Below are positions 19,018 to 29,011 of a stretch of DNA of 33,534 nt, piece by piece. The notes beneath the pieces are model-generated. The model saw nothing but the letters and a program-made list of their open reading frames with translations. It did not search any database and was not told the DNA's origin. This stretch comes from an uncultured Arenicella sp. Lineage in GTDB: Bacteria > Pseudomonadota > Gammaproteobacteria > Arenicellales > Arenicellaceae. Numbering within the stretch: position 1 is the first letter of the stretch; each line of letters begins with the position of its first letter. The translations under genes were made by a program, and so were the position numbers. The DNA is taken from contig CALIVT010000037.1 of the NCBI GenBank assembly GCA_938048185.1, positions 1 through 33,534 on the forward strand, read 5' to 3'.

Positions 19018-20154
19018 GTGAAATATACGGCACTACTCGCTCTCGCGGATGGCTCGCAATTTTGGGGACAATCAATCGGCGCAGATGGCCAGTCAATTGG
19101 CGAGGTGGTATTCAACACCTCGATGACCGGCTACCAAGAAATTCTTACCGACCCGTCGTATTCTCAGCAAATGGTGACATTGACGTATCCACATATTGGT
19201 AATACGGGGACCAACCAAGAAGACTCTGAGTCGAGCCAGGTTTACGCCAACGGTCTAATCATTCGCGATCTACCTAGAATGGCCAACAACTGGCGTAACA
19301 CTCAGAATTTAGACGACTATTTAAAAGAAAATAATACCGTTGCGATTGCTGATATAGATACTCGGCAGCTAACCCGTGTGCTGCGAGAGAAGGGCGCTCA
19401 AAACGGCTGTATCGTGACCGGAGAAGACATAGACGGCGACGCTGCTGTCGCGGCAGCACAGAGTTTTCCTGGGCTCAAAGGTATGGATTTGGCCAAGGAG
19501 GTGACGACTGACGAGCCCTATAAGTGGCAATACGGAGAGTGGTCGCTGACTAATGGTTATCAAACTATGGGTGATGGCACATTCAATGTTGTCGCTTATG
19601 ATTTCGGTGTAAAACATAATATTTTGCGAATTTTGGTTGAACTAGGCTGCAAAGTTACCGTTGTGCCCGCGCAAACATCTGCCGTCGACGTACTAGCGCA
19701 TAAACCTGATGGCGTGTTTTTATCTAATGGTCCGGGCGACCCTGAGCCATGTGACTACGCGATTGCGGCGACCCAAGAGGTCATTGCGGCCGGTGTGCCG
19801 GTGTTCGGAATCTGCTTAGGCCATCAAATTTTGGCGCTGGCCTCGGGTGCGAAAACTGAAAAAATGAAATTCGGACATCATGGCGCTAATCATCCAGTGC
19901 AAGACTTGGCGGATGGAAAAGTAATGATCACAAGTCAAAACCATGGTTTTGCCGTACAAGAGGCAGATTTGCCGAGTAATCTTAACGTTACCCACCGATC
20001 ACTTTTTGACAACACGATTCAAGGCATTTCGCGCACCGACGCGGCTGCTTTTTCATTCCAAGGTCACCCTGAAGCCAGTCCTGGGCCACGCGACGTCGCT
20101 CCATTGTTTGAGCGTTTTATTGACATGATGCAGCACGCTCAAAAGGAATCTTAA
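19018..20154 (+). CDS. carA: carbamoyl-phosphate synthase small (glutaminase) subunit
   Basis: CarA hydrolyses glutamine and passes ammonia to CarB for carbamoyl-phosphate synthesis (arginine and pyrimidines). The 378 residues have the N-terminal CPSase_sm domain ([20 protein letters not shown]) and a class I glutamine amidotransferase domain with GICLGHQI (nucleophile Cys266) and the HPEASPGP His-Glu pair near the end. The start is GTG at 19018, with AGAAAGG 9 bp upstream. The stop is one base before the carB ATG, so the pair is translationally coupled. Confidence 0.98.
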   Translation: MKYTALLALADGSQFWGQSIGADGQSIGEVVFNTSMTGYQEILTDPSYSQQMVTLTYPHIGNTGTNQEDSESSQVYANGLIIRDLPRMANNWRNTQNLDDYLKENNTVAIADIDTRQLTRVLREKGAQNGCIVTGEDIDGDAAVAAAQSFPGLKGMDLAKEVTTDEPYKWQYGEWSLTNGYQTMGDGTFNVVAYDFGVKHNILRILVELGCKVTVVPAQTSAVDVLAHKPDGVFLSNGPGDPEPCDYAIAATQEVIAAGVPVFGICLGHQILALASGAKTEKMKFGHHGANHPVQDLADGKVMITSQNHGFAVQEADLPSNLNVTHRSLFDNTIQGISRTDAAAFSFQGHPEASPGPRDVAPLFERFIDMMQHAQKES

Positions 20155-20155
20155 A

Positions 20156-23100
20156 ATGCCAAAACGTAATGACATAAAAACGGTTTTAATCATCGGTGCA
20201 GGCCCCATTATTATTGGCCAAGCCTGCGAATTTGACTATTCAGGGGTGCAAGCATGTAAGGCTCTGAAAGAAGAGGGTTATCGAGTTGTATTGGTCAATT
20301 CGAACCCGGCCACCATCATGACTGACCCGGGGTTTGCCGACGCCACCTATATCGAGCCAATCAGCTGGCAGGCCGTTGAAAAAATAATCGAAATTGAGAC
20401 GCCCGACGCCTTGCTACCCACAATGGGTGGGCAAACTGCGTTGAATTGCGCCCTGGATCTTGAGCGCGAAGGCGTACTAGCGAAATACGGTGTCGAGATG
20501 ATCGGCGCTAAAAAAGAAGCCATCGATAAAGCCGAAGATCGCCAGCAATTTAAAGTGGCGATGACTAAAATTGGCCTTGAGACCGTGCGCGGCGATATTG
20601 CTCACAGCATGGATGACGCCTTTAACATTCTTGGCGATCTTGGTTTGCCGGTTATCATTCGCCCCTCGTTTACGATGGGCGGCACGGGCGGAGGTATTGC
20701 GTATAACAAGGAGGAATTTGTCGAAATATGTGAGCGCGGACTTGAGGCTTCACCTACCGACGAGCTACTCATTGAAGAGTGTATTTTTGGTTGGAAAGAA
20801 TACGAAATGGAGGTGGTGCGTGATAATAAAGATAACTGCATCATCATCTGTGCAATTGAGAATTTTGATGCCATGGGCGTGCACACTGGTGACTCGATCA
20901 CGGTGGCGCCGGCGCAAACGCTGACCGATAAAGAATATCAGATCATGCGTGATGCCAGCCTTGCGGTACTGCGGGAAATTGGTGTTGATACCGGCGGTTC
21001 TAACGTTCAGTTTGCGGTCGATCCGAAAACTGGCCGCATGATTATCATTGAAATGAACCCGCGCGTATCGCGTTCATCGGCGCTCGCCTCTAAAGCAACT
21101 GGCTTTCCAATCGCGAAGGTCGCGGCCAAGCTGGCGGTCGGCTATACACTTGATGAATTGCGCAACGAAATCACCGGTGGCTTAACACCGGCATCATTCG
21201 AACCTAGCATTGATTACGTCGTTACTAAAATTCCGCGTTTTGACTTTGTGAAGTTCCCGCAGGCGGACGCCACGCTAACCACGCAAATGAAATCTGTGGG
21301 TGAGGCCATGGCGATTGGTCGAACCTTTCAAGAGTCATTGCAGAAAGCCATGCGCAGCTTAGAAATTGGCAGTCATGGTTTTGAGCCTCAGCTGGGCGAT
21401 CTGCAAGGCGGTGACCGAACTGATCGTTTGAGTGCGGCTTTACGCGTGCCCAAGGCCGAGCGCTTGTGGTATATCGGTGATGCATTCCGCGAAGGCTTAT
21501 CGGTTGAGCAAGTGCATAGTGCAACGGGTATTGAGCCCTGGTTCCTCGCTGAGATTGAAGACTTAATTGCAACCGAAAAAGTTGTCTCAACGCATGCTCT
21601 TAGCGGGTTAAGCGATGACCAGGTTTTTGCTTGGAAGCGCAAAGGTTTCTCTGACGTGCGTCTATCCCAGTTGTTGAACGTTAGCGAAGATGAATTCCGT
21701 GCTCAGCGCCACGCATTGAATATTCGGCCTGTATACAAACGAGTAGATTCGTGCGCCGCCGAATTCGCTACTGCTACCGCCTACATGTACTCAACGTATG
21801 AGCATGAATGCGAGTCTGAGCCGCAAGCCACTGATAAAATTATGGTGCTTGGTGGTGGTCCAAACCGCATTGGTCAAGGCATTGAATTTGACTATTGTTG
21901 TGTGCACGCGTCGATGGCGCTGCGTGAGAACGGTTATCAAACGATTATGGTTAACTGTAATCCGGAAACCGTATCGACCGATTACGACACGTCAGACCGC
22001 TTATACTTCGAGCCCTTGACGCTTGAAGATGTGTTGGAAATTGTGCACAAAGAAAACCCAACAGGCGTGATCGTACAATACGGTGGCCAGACTCCCTTAA
22101 AGTTAGCCAGACCGCTCGAAGCACAAGGTACAACAATCATTGGTACCTCCCCGCAAGCCATTCACAACGCGGAGGATCGTGAACATTTTCAGGCGTTATT
22201 AAACGACTTGAACCTAAAACAGCCGCCTAACCGTATTGCTTCTAGCGAAGACACGGCGTTGACGCTTGCTGCTGAAGTCGGGTATCCGTTGGTGGTGCGT
22301 CCCTCGTATGTGCTCGGTGGTCGCGCTATGGAAATTGTGCATGACGAAACGGCGCTGTCTAACTACATGCATTCGGCGATACAGGTATCAAATGAATCAC
22401 CCGTATTGCTTGATCGTTTTCTAAACGACGCGATTGAGGTCGACGTCGATGCTATTTGTGACGGCACCGAGGTTGTGATTGGCGGCATTATGGAACACAT
22501 TGAAGAAGCAGGCGTTCACTCGGGTGACTCGGCGTGTTCACTGCCTCCGTTTAGCCTTTCGCAAGAGATTAAAGCGGAACTGCGCGAGCAAACTAAGCAA
22601 ATGGCTTTGGCGCTCAATGTGGTCGGATTAATGAATGTACAGTTCGCGATTAAAGGCGACGACATTTATGTGCTTGAGGTAAACCCTCGAGCGTCTCGAA
22701 CGGTACCGTTTGTGTCGAAGGCGACGTCACGCCCGCTGGCCAAAGTGGCAGCCTTATGTATGGCAGGCATTAGTCTCGCTAAGCAGGGTATTAGCAAAGA
22801 AATTATCCCTGAATATTTTTCAGTTAAAGAAGCGGTATTTCCGTTCGTGAAGTTCCCGGGCGTCGATACGCTACTTAGCCCTGAAATGAAATCAACGGGT
22901 GAAGTGATGGGCGTGGGCCAAACCTTTGGTGCGGCGTACAACAAAGCCCAACAAGGAACCGGAGCCAATATTCCGCTGCAGGGCACCGTATTGTTCAGTG
23001 TGCGAGACTCTGATAAACCGATTGCGGTAACGCTTGCCGCATACCTTGAAAGTGCAGGCTTTACGATTGTCGCGACGGGTGGCACTGCGCGCGCGTTTGT

Positions 23101-23380
23101 TGACGCGGGTATTAAATGTACTACCGTTAATAAAGTACAAGAGGGCCGTCCCCACATCGTTGATATGATTATCGATGGTCAAGCGGACTTAGTGATTAAC
23201 ACCACCTCGAACAACTCGACCGTGCGAGATTCGTATACCATTCGCCGTGAAGCTTTAATGCATAAGGTTACCTACTTTACCAATATTGCGTCGGCTCGTG
23301 CTATGGTCGAGGCTCACAAAGCCCACGCAGAAATGAGCGTGAGTAAACTACAAACGCTACACACAACCATCGTAAGTTAG
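20156..23380 (+). CDS. carB: carbamoyl-phosphate synthase large subunit
   Basis: CarB uses two ATP, bicarbonate and ammonia to form carbamoyl phosphate. The 1074 residues match the E. coli length. Two homologous ATP-grasp halves are visible, the first starting [22 protein letters not shown] and the second starting [20 protein letters not shown], each with an NPRxSR segment ([17 protein letters not shown]). The C-terminal MGS-like allosteric domain contains VATGGTARA and [13 protein letters not shown] and is where UMP and ornithine act in enteric enzymes. greA follows after 8 bp. Confidence 0.98.
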   Translation: MPKRNDIKTVLIIGAGPIIIGQACEFDYSGVQACKALKEEGYRVVLVNSNPATIMTDPGFADATYIEPISWQAVEKIIEIETPDALLPTMGGQTALNCALDLEREGVLAKYGVEMIGAKKEAIDKAEDRQQFKVAMTKIGLETVRGDIAHSMDDAFNILGDLGLPVIIRPSFTMGGTGGGIAYNKEEFVEICERGLEASPTDELLIEECIFGWKEYEMEVVRDNKDNCIIICAIENFDAMGVHTGDSITVAPAQTLTDKEYQIMRDASLAVLREIGVDTGGSNVQFAVDPKTGRMIIIEMNPRVSRSSALASKATGFPIAKVAAKLAVGYTLDELRNEITGGLTPASFEPSIDYVVTKIPRFDFVKFPQADATLTTQMKSVGEAMAIGRTFQESLQKAMRSLEIGSHGFEPQLGDLQGGDRTDRLSAALRVPKAERLWYIGDAFREGLSVEQVHSATGIEPWFLAEIEDLIATEKVVSTHALSGLSDDQVFAWKRKGFSDVRLSQLLNVSEDEFRAQRHALNIRPVYKRVDSCAAEFATATAYMYSTYEHECESEPQATDKIMVLGGGPNRIGQGIEFDYCCVHASMALRENGYQTIMVNCNPETVSTDYDTSDRLYFEPLTLEDVLEIVHKENPTGVIVQYGGQTPLKLARPLEAQGTTIIGTSPQAIHNAEDREHFQALLNDLNLKQPPNRIASSEDTALTLAAEVGYPLVVRPSYVLGGRAMEIVHDETALSNYMHSAIQVSNESPVLLDRFLNDAIEVDVDAICDGTEVVIGGIMEHIEEAGVHSGDSACSLPPFSLSQEIKAELREQTKQMALALNVVGLMNVQFAIKGDDIYVLEVNPRASRTVPFVSKATSRPLAKVAALCMAGISLAKQGISKEIIPEYFSVKEAVFPFVKFPGVDTLLSPEMKSTGEVMGVGQTFGAAYNKAQQGTGANIPLQGTVLFSVRDSDKPIAVTLAAYLESAGFTIVATGGTARAFVDAGIKCTTVNKVQEGRPHIVDMIIDGQADLVINTTSNNSTVRDSYTIRREALMHKVTYFTNIASARAMVEAHKAHAEMSVSKLQTLHTTIVS

Positions 23381-23388
23381 ACAGAAAA

Positions 23389-23868
23389 ATGGATCGAGTA
23401 TTACTAACCAAAAAAGGCGCTGAAGAACTTCAGGCTGAGTTAAAGAATTTGAAAAGCGTCGAGCGCCCCAAAGTGATTCAAGACATTGCTGAAGCGCGCG
23501 CGCACGGCGACTTGTCAGAAAACGCCGAGTACCACGCAGCGCGCGAGCAACAGAGTTTTATCGAAGGCCGTATCAAAGAGCTGGAGGGTAACCTAGGCGT
23601 CGCTGAAGTGATAGACACCAGCAAGTTAAATGTTGGCGGCAAGGTTGTATTCGGCGCGAAAGTAAAGCTTTATGAAGAAGGCACAAAACAAGAGGTCAGC
23701 TACCAAGTTGTGGGTGATTTAGAAGCTGACATCGCAAAAGGAAAAATTTCACTAAGCTCGCCAATTGGCCGCGCATTAATTGGTAAGTTTGAAGGCGATG
23801 AATTCACCTTTGAGGCGCCTAATGGCGAGAAAGCTTACGAAGTATTGGAAGTCAAATACGATGTCTAA
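23389..23868 (+). CDS. greA: transcription elongation factor GreA
   Basis: GreA rescues backtracked RNA polymerase by stimulating transcript cleavage through the secondary channel. The 159 residues form an N-terminal coiled coil (about 1-75) whose tip carries [11 protein letters not shown] with the acidic pair Asp41 and Glu44, and a C-terminal FKBP-like domain with [11 protein letters not shown] and [10 protein letters not shown]. Length and motifs identify GreA rather than GreB. It lies 8 bp after carB, the conserved gammaproteobacterial position. Confidence 0.97.
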   Translation: MDRVLLTKKGAEELQAELKNLKSVERPKVIQDIAEARAHGDLSENAEYHAAREQQSFIEGRIKELEGNLGVAEVIDTSKLNVGGKVVFGAKVKLYEEGTKQEVSYQVVGDLEADIAKGKISLSSPIGRALIGKFEGDEFTFEAPNGEKAYEVLEVKYDV

Positions 23869-23903
23869 ATCACAACACGAGTTAAGCACAAGGAGGTAAG
23901 ACA

Positions 23904-25014
23904 ATTCGAATTTCAAGTTTAGCCACAGTGCTTTTCATGGTCTTTTATTGCGCAGCATTCAGTGCGACTGCGCAAATCAAGGTAAAGTCGTTAAACAAAA
24001 AAAAGTGGGTTTTAGTAGAAAGTGAAAATTTCAGTATCTACACCGATTTGAGTGTTAAGCGGGCGACCTTAACCGCCACGCAACTAGAAAATTACCGTGC
24101 GTTTTGCAATTTGTTCATAGGCATTAAGTCTAAGTCGAACCCTTCAAAATTAACTTTATTTGTCACGGATTCCTCGGCCACTTGGAAATCCATGGGTATG
24201 CAGCGTGAGCTTGTCAGTTTATATACAAGCCCATCGGTTCAATCGGCATATTTGTTTACCAATATTAACGGCTTTTTCGGTAGCAGTTTTCGTGAAGCAA
24301 ACGGCGGCCGCTCTGTGGTTCTTAGGTCTATTGCAAGTGAAATATTTCATAATGTAGGTCTGACCTCATACCCTTATTGGTTTAGAACGGGTTTGCCTTT
24401 TTATTTAGCCACTTACAGCGAACCGAAAAACAGCATCATGCTGGGAGTATTGAAGGCTATAGTCACCGGCTCGGAAGTATGTTTACCTACGGCGGCGGGG
24501 TTATCGAGTTTGATACCCAGAGTTTATTTTCGCTCTCTAAAGACGTAGAGAGAACACCGGGTATGAGTCGCAATGTGTGGCTAAAAAAAGTGAATCGGCG
24601 TTACATGACGTCGTTCTTGACCGTACACTATATTTATTCTGATGAGGATCGCCGTAAATATATGGTCGAATATTTGGATCGGGTTTTAAAATAGGAGAAG
24701 ATAAAGATTTAGCCTTCGAAGAATCTTTCGCCACGACCTATTCAGAATTTGATGCTGAACTTCGTAAATATGTTATCGGTCGCAACATGAGCGCACGTGT
24801 TTTCAATAAAGAACAAATTACAAGTTTGATGTCTTTAACTTCCGATTATGACGTTAAACGAATCGAGCCGCAGTTGTTTTTGCAGAGCTTTGCTCGTGCT
24901 ATTAATGCATTTGGCGAAACCGCGATCAGTAATGAAGATCGATCTAAACTAGTGAAAGACTTGAAAGCTCTTTATCCACTGACTTTTGATACTACCAAGA
25001 CGCCACAATTATGA
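23904..25014 (+). pseudogene. decayed secreted DUF1570-like (metalloprotease-like) gene
   Basis: Three frames together spell one protein: 23904 to about 24450 in one frame, about 24450-24694 shifted by -1, and 24691-25014 shifted by -1 again. An excellent SD, AAGGAGGT (23890-23897), points at ATT (23904), which opens a clean signal peptide (RISSLATVLFMVFYCAAFSATAQ without its first residue). The next in-frame start is GTG at 23928, inside that peptide. The mature part begins with WVLVESENFSIYTDLS, typical of DUF1570-like proteins, and the expected HExxH reads SEIFH (24336-24350). The end (VHYIYSDEDRRKYMVEYL ... AFEESFATTYSEFDAELRKY) fits the same family. Two frame changes, a missing ATG and the lost His point to a pseudogene. 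Sequencing error is an alternative for the frameshifts, and the second shift lies on a slippery heptamer. Confidence 0.7.
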
Positions 25015-25054
25015 CTCGATTCTAAGCAGTCTAAAGTGAGGTTAGTCTCTCGGG

Positions 25055-25351
25055 CTAAATGCTCGGGACAACAATTTTGGGCTCGTTATTAGCGCGATAA
25101 ACAACACCGACACGCCCGATTAGCTGCACGGGTTCGCTTGAAGAAGCGCTAGTGATTTGTGCGAGTAGGGCGACCTTTTCGGCCTTTTCATTGCTCGGGA
25201 ATTTAATCTTTATTAGTTCGTGCTGGTCTAAGGCTAACTCGATTTCGTTCATCACAGCATCGGTAAGTCCTTTGCCTCCGATCATGACCACCGGGTTGAG
25301 GTTGTGGGCAATTCCACGTAGATAGTTCTTTTGTTTTCCAGTTAAAGTCAT
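25055..25351 (-). CDS. yhbY: YhbY-type RNA-binding protein (CRS1-YhbY domain)
   Basis: YhbY is a small protein that associates with the pre-50S ribosome. The 98 residues are one CRS1-YhbY domain: LTGKQKNYLRGIAHNLNPVVMIGGKGLTDAVMNEIELALDQHELIKIKF, with the GGKG loop characteristic of the KH-like fold. It is read on the minus strand, diverging from rlmE over 77 bp. This divergent arrangement downstream of greA is widespread in gammaproteobacteria. Confidence 0.92.
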   Translation of the reverse strand: MTLTGKQKNYLRGIAHNLNPVVMIGGKGLTDAVMNEIELALDQHELIKIKFPSNEKAEKVALLAQITSASSSEPVQLIGRVGVVYRANNEPKIVVPSI

Positions 25352-25428
25352 TTAATGAGATAATTATTAGCCGTTGGGCGATTCAACACCGCGCGATTCT
25401 ACCTAATCTTTAGAAAAATACACCCAAA

Positions 25429-26052
25429 ATGGCACGAAAAGGCAATAAAACCGGCGAATGGGCTCGCCGACATATCAACGACCCATGGGTGAAGCGAGCC
25501 ACGAGTCAAGGATATCGTTCTCGCGCGGTCTACAAATTTAGTGAAATTGATGAACAGGATAAACTTGTGCGAGCCGGTATGGTGGTCGTTGATCTCGGGT
25601 CAGCTCCGGGTGGTTGGTCGCAATACATTGCGCGTAAATTTGGCGACAAAGTTACAACCATCGCCATTGATTTGTTAGATATGGACCCGATTGATGACGT
25701 TCATTTTATTAAAGGTGACTTTCAAGACGAGGCGGTGCTTGCGCAGGTTGATGAGCTGCTCAATGGTCGTAAAATCGACCTTGTAATCTCCGATATGGCC
25801 CCCAACATTACAGGAGTAAGAAGCTCAGACGAGGCCTTGTATGAGGGTCTGTTAGACTCAGTCTTGTATTTCTGTGAGCTACGTTTAAAAGCCAATAGTC
25901 ATTTATTGGTAAAGTTATTTGAGGGCAGTGCTGCTCATTATTACCGCCGCGAAGTAAAAGCGCGGTATAAAAGCGGGGCGGTGAGAAAACCGAGCGCGTC
26001 GCGGCCCAAAAGCCGAGAATACTATTTTTTAGCCAAACATAGATTAGCCTAA
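25429..26052 (+). CDS. rlmE: 23S rRNA (uridine2552-2'-O)-methyltransferase
   Basis: RlmE (FtsJ/RrmJ) methylates U2552 of 23S rRNA late in 50S assembly. The 207 residues have the SAM site VVDLGSAPGGWSQYIA and the catalytic K-D-K-E set: Lys36 in RSRAVYKF, Asp in ISDMAPN, Lys in LLVKLF, and Glu in SREYYF. Size and motifs match E. coli RlmE (209). The ATG at 25429 has no strong SD. It precedes ftsH, as in other gammaproteobacteria. Confidence 0.96.
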   Translation: MARKGNKTGEWARRHINDPWVKRATSQGYRSRAVYKFSEIDEQDKLVRAGMVVVDLGSAPGGWSQYIARKFGDKVTTIAIDLLDMDPIDDVHFIKGDFQDEAVLAQVDELLNGRKIDLVISDMAPNITGVRSSDEALYEGLLDSVLYFCELRLKANSHLLVKLFEGSAAHYYRREVKARYKSGAVRKPSASRPKSREYYFLAKHRLA

Positions 26053-26065
26053 ACGCCATAAACCA

Positions 26066-26080
26066 GACATAATTTATGTC
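26066..26080. promoter_or_regulatory. 15-bp palindrome upstream of ftsH
   Basis: GACATAA and TTATGTC flank a single central base, giving a perfect 7-bp dyad 162 bp before ftsH and just after rlmE. It could be an operator or a chance palindrome. Confidence 0.35.
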
Positions 26081-26110
26081 GAGATTGCGTTACAGCCCGG
26101 AAGATTTGGC

Positions 26111-26119
26111 TGCTACACT
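26111..26119 (+). promoter_or_regulatory. possible extended -10 promoter for ftsH
   Basis: TGCTACACT has the TGnTAnnnT form of an extended -10 box, about 120 bp before the ftsH start. No good -35 is present, as is common for extended -10 promoters. No sigma-32-type elements were seen. Confidence 0.4.
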
Positions 26120-26242
26120 GACCCTAGACATTTGTTAGTAAATTAAGTAATCGTTTATAAAACCAGTTTTTCTCATTGATATTAGGTGAGTGAAAACGCC
26201 AAGCGCTGGTGATTCAGCGCAAACATAAATAGGTCCGAAGCC

Positions 26243-28144
26243 GTGAATAGACTCACCAACATCATTATTATTGCCGTTCTTTTCTTGATCGTAGGTTCTT
26301 TTTTAGCCGATCAAGGCGGAACTACCGGCGTTGCAGCGAAGGAATTGAAATATTCAGAATTTAATGCATTGGTTACCAGTGGGGGTGTTAAGAACCTATT
26401 GCTGGACGAAGGCGAGAAGGTAATTTCTGGCGAACAGGTTTCGGGTGAGAAGTTTTGGACGGTAATGTCCCAGTACGATCAAAAACTCATCGACACGTTA
26501 ATTGATCGCAGTATCCCGTTTGAGATAAAGCAACCTGAGAAGCAATCGCTTTGGGTCAGTATTTTGACCAGCGTATTGCCAATACTGTTGTTTATCGGCG
26601 TGTGGATATACCTGATGCGTCAAATGCAGGGCGGTGCAGGTAAAGGTGCGATGAGTTTTGGTAAAAGCAAAGCGCGCTTACTAAACCAAGACAGCAACCG
26701 CGTTACCTTTGACGACGTTGCCGGCGTAGAGGAATCTAAAGAAGAAGTACAGGAAATTGTTGAGTTCTTGCGCGATCCATCTCGTTTTCAAAAGCTTGGC
26801 GGTCGTATGCCCAGCGGTATATTGATGACCGGCAACCCTGGCACGGGTAAGACCCTGCTAGCGAAGGCGATTGCGGGCGAAGCTAGAGTCCCATTTTTCT
26901 CTATCTCAGGCTCTGACTTTGTTGAGATGTTTGTTGGCGTTGGTGCGTCGCGCGTGCGTGACATGTTCGAACAGGCTAAAAAGAGCGCGCCGTGGATTAT
27001 TTTTATTGATGAGATAGACGCTGTAGGGCGTCACCGCGGCGCAGGTATTGGTGGCGGAAACGATGAGCGCGAACAAACGCTTAACCAATTATTAGTCGAG
27101 ATGGATGGTTTTGAAGGCGGTGAAGGCATTATCGTTATTGCCGCAACTAACCGTCCAGACGTGCTCGATCCGGCTTTATTGCGTCCCGGCCGGTTTGATC
27201 GTCAAGTCGAAGTACCGCTACCGGATATTCGCGGTCGCGAGCAAATTCTTAAAGTGCATATGCGCAAAGTCCCCATTGGTAAAACTGTTGATTCGGCGGT
27301 AATTGCTCGCGGCACCCCTGGATTTTCCGGCGCTGATTTAGCCAACTTGGTTAACGAGGCTGCGTTGTTCGCTGCACGTGGTGCTAAAAAGTTGGTAGAG
27401 ATGGAGGACTTCGAATTCGCGAAGGACAAAGTAATGATGGGCGCAGAGCGTCGCTCAGTGGTCATGCCGCAAGAAGAGCGCCTTAATACGGCGTATCATG
27501 AGTCTGGTCATGCGGTGGTTGCCGAAGTACTCAAAGACAACACTGACCCGGTACATAAAGTAACTATTATCCCGCGCGGAAGAGCGCTCGGGCTGACTAT
27601 GCAATTGCCGGAGCAAGACCGCTACAGCCACGACCGTGAGTACTTGCTTGCTCGTATCGCGGTCTTGATGGGCGGGCGCATTGCAGAAGAAATATTTATG
27701 AAGCAAATGACAACCGGAGCGTCAAATGACTTCGAGGTTGCTACCAATATGGCATACAGCATGGTAGCGCGCTGGGGCATGAGCGACGCCTTAGGGACGC
27801 GCATGTACGCCGAGAGCGAGCAAGAAATGATGACCGGTCAGAAGAAGCGGATTAGCGGCGAAACAGCCAAACTGGTTGACTCTGAGATGTCGCGCATCAT
27901 TGATGAACAATACGCACGCGCTAAGAAAATCTTGGAAGATCATCGCGATAAGGTCGAAGTGATGACTCGCAGTTTGATGGAATACGAGACTATCGACTCA
28001 AATCAGATTGCTGAAATAATGGAGGGCAAAGAGCCAACGCCTCCTGCGGATTTACCAACTCCGAAGAAACCTAGCTCGGATGATGACTCGCAAGGTCGGC
28101 CTGACATCAAACCTCAGATTGACAAACCGGCTAGTGATATCTAG
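26243..28144 (+). CDS. ftsH: ATP-dependent zinc metalloprotease FtsH
   Basis: FtsH is the hexameric inner-membrane AAA+ protease that degrades LpxC, misfolded membrane proteins and other targets; LapB (this window) is its adaptor. The 633 residues have an N-terminal membrane helix (about 6-22), a periplasmic domain, and a second helix (about 104-124). The AAA module has Walker A GNPGTGKT at 197-204, Walker [12 protein letters not shown], and the second region of homology [21 protein letters not shown]. The M41 zinc site is HESGH at 419-423. The tail is charged and Pro-rich. The start is GTG at 26243, giving the correct N-terminus. folP follows after 17 bp. Confidence 0.97.
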   Translation: MNRLTNIIIIAVLFLIVGSFLADQGGTTGVAAKELKYSEFNALVTSGGVKNLLLDEGEKVISGEQVSGEKFWTVMSQYDQKLIDTLIDRSIPFEIKQPEKQSLWVSILTSVLPILLFIGVWIYLMRQMQGGAGKGAMSFGKSKARLLNQDSNRVTFDDVAGVEESKEEVQEIVEFLRDPSRFQKLGGRMPSGILMTGNPGTGKTLLAKAIAGEARVPFFSISGSDFVEMFVGVGASRVRDMFEQAKKSAPWIIFIDEIDAVGRHRGAGIGGGNDEREQTLNQLLVEMDGFEGGEGIIVIAATNRPDVLDPALLRPGRFDRQVEVPLPDIRGREQILKVHMRKVPIGKTVDSAVIARGTPGFSGADLANLVNEAALFAARGAKKLVEMEDFEFAKDKVMMGAERRSVVMPQEERLNTAYHESGHAVVAEVLKDNTDPVHKVTIIPRGRALGLTMQLPEQDRYSHDREYLLARIAVLMGGRIAEEIFMKQMTTGASNDFEVATNMAYSMVARWGMSDALGTRMYAESEQEMMTGQKKRISGETAKLVDSEMSRIIDEQYARAKKILEDHRDKVEVMTRSLMEYETIDSNQIAEIMEGKEPTPPADLPTPKKPSSDDDSQGRPDIKPQIDKPASDI

Positions 28145-28161
28145 CGCGAGTTTGTCGCGAC

Positions 28162-29004
28162 ATGGGTATGCAAATACGCTCATTATTGCAGCGCGAACGT
28201 GCGGCAATAATGGGCGTTATTAATACTACGCCTGATTCGTTTTCAGACGGAGGCCAATTTTTTAAGGCCGACTCAGCCGTACGCCATGGCTTGAACCTAG
28301 TCGAAGAGGGAGCCGACATTCTTGATATTGGTGGTGAATCGACACGCCCTGGTGCAGAAAAGGTCAGCTTGCAAGAAGAAATTGACCGCGTAGCCCCTGT
28401 CATAGAGGCATTGGCAGCATCGACCGACGTGCCCATTTCTATTGATAGCTATAAGCCAAAAGTAATGCTCGCTGCGGTTAATGCCGGTGCCTGTATGATT
28501 AATGATGTTAATGGCTTAAGAGCGAACGGTGCAATTGAGGTTGCCGCAAAAGTTCACGTGCCGGTTTGTATCATGCACATGCAGGGGCAACCAGATACGA
28601 TGCAAGCTGCACCACAATACGACGACGTTGTACAAGATGTGATGGGTTTTTTCGAAGCGCGAATTCGTGAATGCACTGCGAGCGGCATCGCGAAAGCAGA
28701 CTTGATATTAGACCCGGGGATCGGTTTTGGTAAAACCTTGCAACACAATTTACGATTGCTGAATGCGGTTGATCAGATTAAGTCACAATTAGAATGCGAC
28801 ATTCTAATTGGCGTATCGCGTAAGTCACTAATTGATAAGCTTTTTGGCAGAATCGTTGAGCAGCGTTTACCTGCCAGCTTAGGGTTAGCTGTGCAGGCGG
28901 TTTTAAATGGCGCTAAAATAGTCCGAGTTCATGATGTGCGCGCCACTTTCGACGCAATAAGAGCCGTAGAAGCGGTTACTCAATCGAATAAAACGACTAG
29001 CTAG
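28162..29004 (+). CDS. folP: dihydropteroate synthase
   Basis: FolP condenses p-aminobenzoate with hydroxymethyldihydropterin pyrophosphate in folate synthesis; sulfonamides target it. The 280 residues have MGVINTTPDSFSDGG (Asn21 onward), DIGGESTRPGA at 55-65, VNGLRANG, LDPGIGFGKTLQHNL, and GVSRKSLI, all family signatures of the TIM-barrel enzyme. ATG codons at 28162 and 28168 are both possible and differ by two residues. glmM begins 7 bp after the stop. Confidence 0.97.
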   Translation: MGMQIRSLLQRERAAIMGVINTTPDSFSDGGQFFKADSAVRHGLNLVEEGADILDIGGESTRPGAEKVSLQEEIDRVAPVIEALAASTDVPISIDSYKPKVMLAAVNAGACMINDVNGLRANGAIEVAAKVHVPVCIMHMQGQPDTMQAAPQYDDVVQDVMGFFEARIRECTASGIAKADLILDPGIGFGKTLQHNLRLLNAVDQIKSQLECDILIGVSRKSLIDKLFGRIVEQRLPASLGLAVQAVLNGAKIVRVHDVRATFDAIRAVEAVTQSNKTTS

Positions 29005-29011
29005 AGTAATA

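Noticed and set aside
24685-24694. Programmed frameshifting as the main explanation for the post-greA gene
   Set aside because: A second frame break without a slippery site, the missing ATG and the lost HExxH His make decay more likely; the site is kept only as a finding.
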